A DNA stretch of 64,000 nt from Maylandia zebra (Eukaryota > Chordata > Actinopteri > Cichliformes > Cichlidae), in contig NC_135169.1 of NCBI RefSeq assembly GCF_041146795.1, positions 13,981,352-14,045,351 of the forward strand. The letters are read 5' to 3'. Shown in pieces: positions 57,901-64,000 of this stretch. Below the pieces are notes generated by a model, which did not search any database, had not been told where the DNA came from, and was given only the letters and a program-made list of their open reading frames with translations. The position numbers and the translations under genes are program-made. The stretch's first letter is position 1, and each line of letters begins with the position of its first letter.

Positions 57901-60744
57901 TGGGATATACCAGACTTTCCCCAGCTCTGCTTGGTTTTCCACTTTCTCTGCATCTCCATCCTTGAAGACACCTTCCATAAATCTCACGTAGTCTATTTTG
58001 AATTTCGGATCTCTGTCCAGCTTCCTCTTTAGATGCTTCAGCCGTACTAACGCCAGCCCTTTGTTGTCTGGGAGATGCGGACGTGCTTTGAAAGGGAGAG
58101 GCATCTCCAGGTGACCATCCTTATTTTGTTGGATTCTGTCTTTCAAGATCTGCAGGAAGCAAATATCTTCTTGAGATATGCTTCTGTCACCAGGTTTTGT
58201 GTCTGCAAAATCAGACTCCAGGGCCTTGATGACAGCGAATGGTGTTATGGGTGGCACCTCTCTGACAGACACTCGATGGCAAAAACCAGTCACATCTTTA
58301 GCCTGCACACGCTGTGGTGCGCTTCCCACAATGCTCCAACCAAGATCCGTCTCAATAGCATAAGGCTCATAGTCACCCCCAGCGACGACCCTTCTTGGAA
58401 TTAACGCTCTGGAGCAGTCGTATCCAATCAACAATCCAACACCACAGTCCATCAACGGGGGTATCTCCTGGGCCATGCTTACAAGGTGTTTCCATTTGTT
58501 GGCTGTCTGGCAAGTGGGAATATGTGTGCGGTCAAGGGGAATGAAGTCCCTTGTGTAGGCTGGAGGCAAACTGATGGAAACATTAGAGGAAAATCCTCTA
58601 ACTTTGAGCTTGCATACTCTTTGACTCTTCACGACTGAGTCTCTCCCCATCATGGTGGAAAGTTTAAGTTTCACTGGTTCCATTGTTGCTTGTAGCTTTT
58701 CGCACACCTCCTGATCAAGAAATGTGTGACTGCTTTGAGTGTCCAATAGTGCGTACACTAGGGTTTCAGTGTCCGGAGCACTAAGTGTTGAGATCCACAC
58801 TGGGACTATCATTGATGTACTCCCACCTTCACCTCCACTCACACAACATGATAATGACAACGTACTTTCTTCAACTGCGCCTTGTGTTGATGCTGCTGTA
58901 GAACGATCTTCATGCAATGGCGTTGGGTGACTCTTTCTGCATATGCCACACATAGCCCTGTTCCTACAGTCTTTAGAATTGTGACCCCTTCTTAGACATG
59001 CAAAACACAACTTATTTTCAAGTATGCATTTTTTCTTATCCTCTACAGACATGTCCATAAGCCTCTTGCATTTATGTATGGAATGGTTCTCACTACAGCA
59101 AATACACTGGCCATTATTGGAATTTTGTGTTGGTGTGGTCCATTTCTTTGGTTTCCCTGCATCTCCCAACTTGATTTCACCAGGGTCAGATTTGGCGGTG
59201 GAGCTTGATGGAATTGGGGGTTTCACATTTGTGGCAAACGTGTTCATCTCTCTTGCTGGTGCCTCTGCAGAGTGCCTTAAGGCATGTAAGGATGACACTG
59301 GATTGCATGCGATGCGTGACTCCTTAGAGATAAAGGAAGCAAACTCATGAAAGCTTGGAAAGTCGTTGCCCCGATCTAGCTGCTCTGTGACATAACGGTT
59401 CCATCTAGATGTCACCCAATCAGGAAGCTTGACTAGTATTTTCTGATTCTCCTCACAGTCGTTAAGAACCTGTAAGCCCTTTACGTGAGGCATGGCATTA
59501 CTACATGTTTGGAGGAAATCACTGAACTCTCTTAACTTGAGATATTCCTTTCCACCAATCTTCGGCCACCCATTTAGCTTATCTCTGAAAGCCCGCTGCA
59601 CTACAAAGGAATGGCCATATCTAGCATTTAACCTATCCCATGCTTGTTGATAGGCTTCTTCATCTTTTCTGTAGAAGCTGCCTTCAAGAGAGGATTTTGC
59701 CTCACCTGCTATGTACTTTTGCAGGTAGCATAGCCTGTCTGCAGGGTCAGAGCATCGTCTCTCTATGAGGGCTTTGAAGCTTATGCTCCATTCTGTAAAC
59801 TTCAGAGGATCGCCTGAGAATACAGAAGGTTCTGGAGTTGGCAAGCGAGTAAGAGCTAATGACTCTTGTAGCGATTGGACCAATGATGTCTCGTTTTGCA
59901 CAACCTGCCGTTCTTGATCTGGGATGTGGTGAGCGAAGGGGTGTGCATCACTCACTTTGCTGAATGGAGGACTGCGTGTCCCATCCCTTCCCTCTTCTTC
60001 AGTGTAGACATTTAGCTTTGCCTGAATTACACCAATGTCCCTCTGATTTTCGAGTTTTCTCAGCTGCTGACGTTGAGCTTCGATGGCACCTTCCATATCA
60101 ATTTCGGCTCTCTTTGCAGCCAGCTGAGCAGCCACTTCCGCCCTCATGGCTGAAATGCTAGGTGACTCTGAGAGATGGTTAGAATTGTGACAGCTGGGTG
60201 CAGTAACTCTGGAGGCTGTGGATCCATATATGGACCTAGCATATTCATTATCAAGTAGCATGCGTAACCTTGATCTTTCTGCCACCGTGTCAAACTCACC
60301 TTCATCTTCAGTCAGACGTACTCTCATCAGCTGCAGCAAGTCGGCCGTCACGGCTGAGCATGCATCGATCTTTCTTCGAAATTCTTGACTTGGTGAGGTT
60401 TGGAGTCGAATTCTGTCATACTGTTCCTTTAATTCAGACTCTAGCTTCTCAGCCTCATCCATCATATCATACATGTCACTCTCAGAGCATACTTGCTTTA
60501 ACCTTGTGCGAATGTCTCTTACGTTGCTTTTCCATTTCTCATATGTTGCTTTGAACCTCTTCTCCTTTTGAGTTAACTCTTGATCTTTCAGTTCCTGCAT
60601 TTTTGGCGTTAATCGCCTTTCACGAGAGGATTTTCTTGTTTTTGTCTCAGATTTCTCAGGCACTACACTTTTTTCCTCTTCCAAGTCCCCTGCATCTTGT
60701 ACTTCTGACATAACATCAGGGTGACTATGACCATCTTTAGACAT
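54904..60744 (-). CDS. BEL/Pao Gag-Pol polyprotein
   Basis: Single frame of 1946 aa. The N-terminal 260 residues are charged and coiled-coil-like. A Pao-type gag region follows (FTEWSISFKALIERR near 317), with CCHC-like fingers near 550-615 (CICCSENHSIHKC, CFACLRRGHNSKDC, CGICRKSHPTPLH). Protease: ALLDTQSSHTFL near 665. Reverse transcriptase: VMCDVEKMFHRF and the YVDD box (HFYVDDGL). RNase H: HFSDASSQGYG. Integrase: a zinc finger (HHHTKIQHQG, CVQC), then D in GMDCFGPF, D in SDQGTNF and E in AWERQI, 49 residues after the second D, a spacing typical of BEL/Pao. All catalytic residues are present. The leader between LTR and ATG is 625 bp. Confidence 0.96.
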   Translation of the reverse strand: MSKDGHSHPDVMSEVQDAGDLEEEKSVVPEKSETKTRKSSRERRLTPKMQELKDQELTQKEKRFKATYEKWKSNVRDIRTRLKQVCSESDMYDMMDEAEKLESELKEQYDRIRLQTSPSQEFRRKIDACSAVTADLLQLMRVRLTEDEGEFDTVAERSRLRMLLDNEYARSIYGSTASRVTAPSCHNSNHLSESPSISAMRAEVAAQLAAKRAEIDMEGAIEAQRQQLRKLENQRDIGVIQAKLNVYTEEEGRDGTRSPPFSKVSDAHPFAHHIPDQERQVVQNETSLVQSLQESLALTRLPTPEPSVFSGDPLKFTEWSISFKALIERRCSDPADRLCYLQKYIAGEAKSSLEGSFYRKDEEAYQQAWDRLNARYGHSFVVQRAFRDKLNGWPKIGGKEYLKLREFSDFLQTCSNAMPHVKGLQVLNDCEENQKILVKLPDWVTSRWNRYVTEQLDRGNDFPSFHEFASFISKESRIACNPVSSLHALRHSAEAPAREMNTFATNVKPPIPSSSTAKSDPGEIKLGDAGKPKKWTTPTQNSNNGQCICCSENHSIHKCKRLMDMSVEDKKKCILENKLCFACLRRGHNSKDCRNRAMCGICRKSHPTPLHEDRSTAASTQGAVEESTLSLSCCVSGGEGGSTSMIVPVWISTLSAPDTETLVYALLDTQSSHTFLDQEVCEKLQATMEPVKLKLSTMMGRDSVVKSQRVCKLKVRGFSSNVSISLPPAYTRDFIPLDRTHIPTCQTANKWKHLVSMAQEIPPLMDCGVGLLIGYDCSRALIPRRVVAGGDYEPYAIETDLGWSIVGSAPQRVQAKDVTGFCHRVSVREVPPITPFAVIKALESDFADTKPGDRSISQEDICFLQILKDRIQQNKDGHLEMPLPFKARPHLPDNKGLALVRLKHLKRKLDRDPKFKIDYVRFMEGVFKDGDAEKVENQAELGKVWYIPHQGVYHPRKPGKIRVVFDCSARYEGTSLNDHLLTGPDLANSLTAVLCRFRKHPIAVMCDVEKMFHRFHVSEDDRDYLRFLWWENGDTNSEPREYRMKVHLFGASSSPGCANYGMKHLASQCEKEYPSAANFIQKHFYVDDGLISVESVGKAIELVKEAQAVCAKGKLHLHKFLSNSREVLDSVDVAERATEVKNVDLNHEDLPVQRVLGIRWNVENDSFSFKVSLEEKPATRRGILSIVASLYDPLGFLAPVILEGKRVLQEMCQRGTGWDEPLPKGLKLRWETWMKDLENLERIEIQRCFIPDSLGEIQRVELHHFSDASSQGYGQCSYIRVVSRERVCCSLVMGKARVAPTKIVTIPRLELTAAVTSASVSSMLREELELKVDDEYFWTDSKVVLGYINNEARRFHVFVANRVQRIRETTDARKWYYVDTGENPADHASRGLKVADLIKSNWFSGPSFLWEREIATKQATSDLLVGDPEVRTTQVLKVDVARQFDIQKHLLRFSRWTTAVNVIARIQWLAKRIRTAEPLSVEERKQAAQTLVKLAQQDAFQEELNTLSQKLGRLPCNHQLFQLDPFLQDGIMRVGGRLRKASVPLELRHPEILPKDGAVTNLIIAHHHTKIQHQGRGQTLNALRANGYWITGGSKAVAQYIRQCVQCRRARAPPEEQWMADLPSDRVDPTPPFTYCGMDCFGPFHTKQGRKDQKRYGLLFTCFCSRAVHIEMLEDLTTDAFINALRCFIALRGAVRHIRSDQGTNFMGARNEMAKALKELDKERVTAYLAENQCDFQMNTPHSSHAGGAWERQIRTVRSVLSTVLACSVGRLDDASLRTFLYEAMCIVNNRPLTVDNINDPKSLEPLTPNHLITMKSSVPLPPPGKFVKEDLYAKKRWRRVQYLIEQFWHRWRKEYLANIALRQRWHTPRRNVEVGDIVILKEEDVPRNEWKLARVVEAHEDDDGLVRKVTIQTGDRKLGKGGERLVQPSIIQRPIQKLVVLVKNS

Positions 60745-60976
60745 TTTCAGACTTTAAAGGGGGTATCTTATGAAGAGGACAAGATAACTAAGGTAATTAC
60801 AAGAATGGATGTAATAGGCGGAGAATTATTAAAATTAACACAAAGGAACCTTAGCTTAGATTCTTACGTATGACAGCAAATAAATTTTCAGTTTCAGCCT
60901 TCATGAAGCTTGCAATCAACAGGTAAGAAAACAACAATAATTTCCAGAACTTCAACAGATTGTCCTTTTTTTGTTT

Positions 60977-61015
<39 letters not shown>

Positions 61016-61369
61016 GTCCGAAATTTGAACACTATTAATTCCTTGTCCATTACAGCAAATTTGTAGCTCATGTTCTATCCATCAACTCATGAGGCATAAT
61101 AACTGCACAATATAGCCTGAGGACTCACGCTTTAGCCTGAAACCGCTTCTTGGAGTGTCCGCTGAATCTGCAGCTCCCGATTGGTTGTCACAAAATGCAA
61201 AGCAACGTGTCCACTGAAGCCTGTAGCTCGCTGCAGGATGAGAAGCAACCGAGACCTGTAGCTTGCTGCAGGATGAGAAGCGCGTTGCAAACCGAGACCT
61301 GTAGCTTGCTGCAGGATGAGAAGAGCTTTGCACACCGAAGCCTCCAGATGGATTGGGACACGTTTTCAC
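60745..61369 (-). other. BEL/Pao 5' leader with tandem repeats and T30 tract
   Basis: Three copies of CTGTAGCTTGCTGCAGGATG (first copy with C for T) begin at 61221, 61256 and 61299, spaced 35 and 43 bp. A run of 30 T (A30 in the RNA sense) lies at 60981-61010. I did not find a convincing primer-binding site next to the LTR. Confidence 0.85.
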
Positions 61370-61887
61370 TGTTTCTACCCTGGTCGAAAGAATCCACGCT
61401 CCGTACTGATGTCCACAATTCTTTTATTCCTCTCACAATCATGGAGCACCGTGAAAACTAGAAACAAGTAAAATAATATCAATAGCACATATGATATTCA
61501 TCTCAGCCACTTATTTCCTTTCACAAGGTGCACAAGTGTTAAACAAATAACAGCATAATGATTTTTTACCGTGTACGCCTTGTAAAACCAGCAGTAGAAA
61601 AGTTGTATATTCCGAAAAGTCCGCCGTGTTACCGTTCTGTCTTGTCTCTCCCGCGCACAACTTCCGGTTCCCGCAACTCACAGGAAGTGACTACTTCACA
61701 ATAATATTTTAACAGAAACATTTCTTATAAGCAGGATATATCACTGGATTCATAGATTACCTTTCCTACTGCAAATGTACACAAGCATGAGAAGCAAATA
61801 AAGAAAACAAATAGAAAACAATAACGATCTCAGATTCACTTTGGTGTTGTCATGGCAACCCACACAAACATTTCAGCGTCAGCTACA
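61370..61887 (-). repeat. BEL/Pao 5' LTR
   Basis: Same length as, and all but identical to, 54124-54641. On minus it drives the element. Confidence 0.93.
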
Positions 61888-61892
61888 ATACC

Positions 61893-62379
61893 TTTCAGCT
61901 AGCTAAAACAGAATATTATGCTATCAGCGAGCAACATGGCTAATGCCTTTCACACAGCTTTGTCTCAACTCCAAAGAGCCACAGAAGTAAAAGCTCATAA
62001 TAATTGAAACAATCTTTGAAAAAATGACTTACCAAGCATGGCAAACAACTCAAATATGTAGAGCAAAATGTTCTGAAACGGCTTCACTTCAGCTTCGATT
62101 GGAGCCTATGGTGCTGGGGGCGAAGTCTGTGAATTTACTCTCTTGGTGTCATAGCCCCTGTAGGAGTTCAGAGTTAAGAGGTCAAGAGTTAATGTTTCCA
62201 TTGTAACACCTCCAGATTTGACAGAGAAACACTCATTTTTAACACTCGATTTTAACTACTATCATTTTACACCTCAGAGTTACATTAAAAGAATGTGACT
62301 CTGCTTAGAGTAAAATTAACTCTACTTTTGCAAGAAGACTATTAACACCAAAACATTTAACACTTTTGAATTTGCTGTG
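61893..62379. other. Right arm of the split transposon
   Basis: It contains repeated TTAACAC-type motifs towards 62379 and no gene. Confidence 0.5.
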
Positions 62380-62415
62380 TAAGTTTGTTCATTTGTTATT
62401 ATATAATAGACATGA

Positions 62416-63110
62416 GTGAATAGTTATAGATATCTGGACTGGGCTAAAAACACCACAGCACTTTACAGGAAGGGCCAGAGTCGTCTCTATTTTTTGAGGC
62501 GACTGAGGTCCTTCAACATCTGCCAGAAAATGCTGAGGATTTTCTATGAGTCTGTGGTGGCCAGTGCGATCCTCTATGCTGTTGCATGCTGGGGGAGCAG
62601 GCTGAGGGTCGCAGATGCCAACAGACTTAATAAACTGATCTGTAAGGCCAGCAATGTTGTGGGGATGGAGCTGGACTCCCTCAAGGTGGTGTCGGAGAGG
62701 CGGATGCTGTCCAAGATAAAGACAATGTTGGATAACACCTCCCACCCACTCCATGACATGTTGGTCAGTCACAGGAGCTCGTTTAGTGAGAGACTGAGAT
62801 TACCGAAAAGCACCACTGAACGACACAGGAAATCATTCCTGCCTGTGGCCATCTCCCTGTACAACGCATCCACTTAACACACTGTTTGCTGCTACAACTA
62901 CACATGTTTCTTTTCCAAATATTTATTTATAAGTGACTTATGTATGTATGTATGTATATATATGTATATATTGTACTATTCTTAGTTAGCGTATTGTCTG
63001 TCTTGTCTTAATGTTGGTTTAAAATGGAGCACTGTAACAAAAAATAATTTCCCCCAGGGATCAATAAAGTATTCTGATTCTGATTCTGATTCTGATATCA
63101 GGAGTTGTGT
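62416..63110 (+). mobile_element. LINE 3' fragment (Rex1-like tail)
   Basis: A frame ending at 62877 encodes an ORF2 C-terminus (GQSRLYFLRRLRSFN, ILYAVACWGS, NRLNKLICKASNVVG). A 3' UTR follows with GTATGTAT repeats, CCCAGGGATCAATAAAG and a TGATTC repeat tail at 63075-63100. Reverse transcriptase core motifs are missing. Confidence 0.8.
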
Positions 63111-64000
63111 TTGTTGTATTGTCTCCTAAATTATTAATGTCAAGACTGGTTAGTTTATCATGGTAACCACCGTCAGTGCGATCAGTGTGTACATGTTAAA
63201 AAAAATGCACGTTGTATGTTCATAGTATATAAATACTACGTATGTGTTAGTGTTCAGGAAAATGACATAGTAGATAAAGCTTAGAATGTCTTTGGATTAA
63301 GGGTTGAAGTTGAAGAGGGCTGAAGATTCACTTTCTAAGGTGCTTTGATGCCCTCTAGTGATACATACAAAGCACCAAAGTCAAGGGGCATATTAATGTT
63401 GTGTAGTACTCTGTTTTCTAATTTGTGCTGTCTTTATTTGCAGACCACACTCAGCCAGAACATAGATAAAGATTTAAAAAAGGACCTTAAATCGTTTTTA
63501 CATTTGGCCCATGGTGGCTAAAAAAAGTGTGCAAATGGTTGTTGTATTGAACATTGAACATTCATCTGCAGATATTTGATATTTTGGGTTTGTATATAGT
63601 TGAAGAATTATTTTCACTGAAGCTTTCTCACAGCATGTATCCGAGGGTGACGCAGGTGGTGAGTAGGGTCTGACTCATATCTATAATTCTCTCTAAACAA
63701 GAAACGTGTTACAGTGTCTTCTTTAAACATTACAAGACATAATTAAACAGTTCTTTCTTAAAGGTCTGTGTAGTTGTAACTGTAATGTTAACTACGATGT
63801 ATGACTACATAATGGACATCAATGCTTTACAATAGATTAAATGTCAACCCTAACCCCCGACCCTTCTATTTCTCAGTGTGATTTCCAAAGTGGCAGACAG
63901 AGTAGTTTGACTTTGCTGCTTTTCTGAACTACTTTGGAGGGTGGATTTTTTAAGTGCTTACAAAATAAATAATTGTTGTGGTTAAATTACATTAATGTAC
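63111..64000. other. Unassigned terminal sequence
   Basis: AT-rich, with a short hairpin near 63339-63375 (AAGGTGCTTTG and CAAAGCACC). No gene seen. Confidence 0.4.

Larger units (their letters stand above)
54124..61887 (-). mobile_element. Full-length BEL/Pao LTR retrotransposon
   Basis: Two 518-bp LTRs (54124-54641 and 61370-61887) read TG...CA on the plus strand of the window as TGTTTCTACC to GTCAGCTACA. The element is flanked by the exact 5-bp duplication ATACC (54119-54123 and 61888-61892). I find a single LTR difference (54620 T, 61866 C). One uninterrupted polyprotein frame lies between them. This is a very young, apparently coding-competent insertion, inside an older DNA transposon. 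Confidence 0.97.
53008..62379. mobile_element. TA-flanked DNA transposon relic split by the BEL/Pao insertion
   Basis: The ends CACAGCAAATCCAG and, inverted, CACAGCAAATTCAA are flanked by TA (53006-53007 and 62380-62381). Both arms are rich in TTAACAC/GTGTTAA motifs. Without the BEL/Pao element (54124-61887) and one copy of its target duplication, it would be about 1.6 kb. No transposase is seen. Confidence 0.7.

Noticed and set aside
61221..61322. Possible CRISPR-like spaced repeats
   Set aside because: Only three unequal repeats within a retrotransposon leader of a vertebrate genome.

Overview
This window is nuclear DNA of a ray-finned fish, most likely a percomorph and possibly a cichlid; the species guess is weak. 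The evidence is spliced genes with GT-AG introns, fish-type transposons (BEL/Pao, Ty3/gypsy, L2-like LINEs with TTGAA tails, hAT, Harbinger-like, Tc1/mariner), long (AC)n and (ATT)n tracts, and the fish-style Ig receptor ending DDVIAAVTTEH. There is no bacterial operon, CRISPR array or rRNA.

Layout. 1-7821 is a young Ty3/gypsy retrotransposon on + with intact gag and pol. Gag and pol are joined by a textbook -1 frameshift signal: a GGGAAAC slippery site, a 7-nt spacer and an H-type pseudoknot. 9846-28123 on - is a complete secreted-protein gene that I assembled from 17 coding exons. All splice phases agree and the sum is 2370 nt, or 789 aa. The protein has a signal peptide, an unrecognised N-terminal region, a VWC-like piece, a VWD-C8 unit, an EGF-like exon and a ZP domain with a basic cleavage site. 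Two probable 5' UTR exons reach about 29.9 kb. Its introns are packed with nested transposons, and a decayed copy of its first exon lies upstream near 31.2 kb.

33018-47470 is a tandem array of an approximately 5-kb unit. Each unit has a transmembrane-like segment and a minus-strand Ig V-set exon carrying the same two frameshifts. One unit is interrupted by a 2.5-kb GC-rich retroposon. The array is followed by the 3' end of a plus-strand Fc-receptor-like pseudogene (47602-48312).

53008-62379 is a TA-flanked DNA transposon relic split by a very young, full-length BEL/Pao element on - (54124-61887; 5-bp target duplication, 518-bp LTRs, intact 1946-aa polyprotein). A LINE 3' fragment (62416-63110) and unassigned sequence close the window.

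Host content is therefore one apparently functional ZP/VWD gene and a decayed, duplicated Ig-receptor locus. The rest is mobile DNA, of which the gypsy and BEL/Pao elements look recent and coding-competent.
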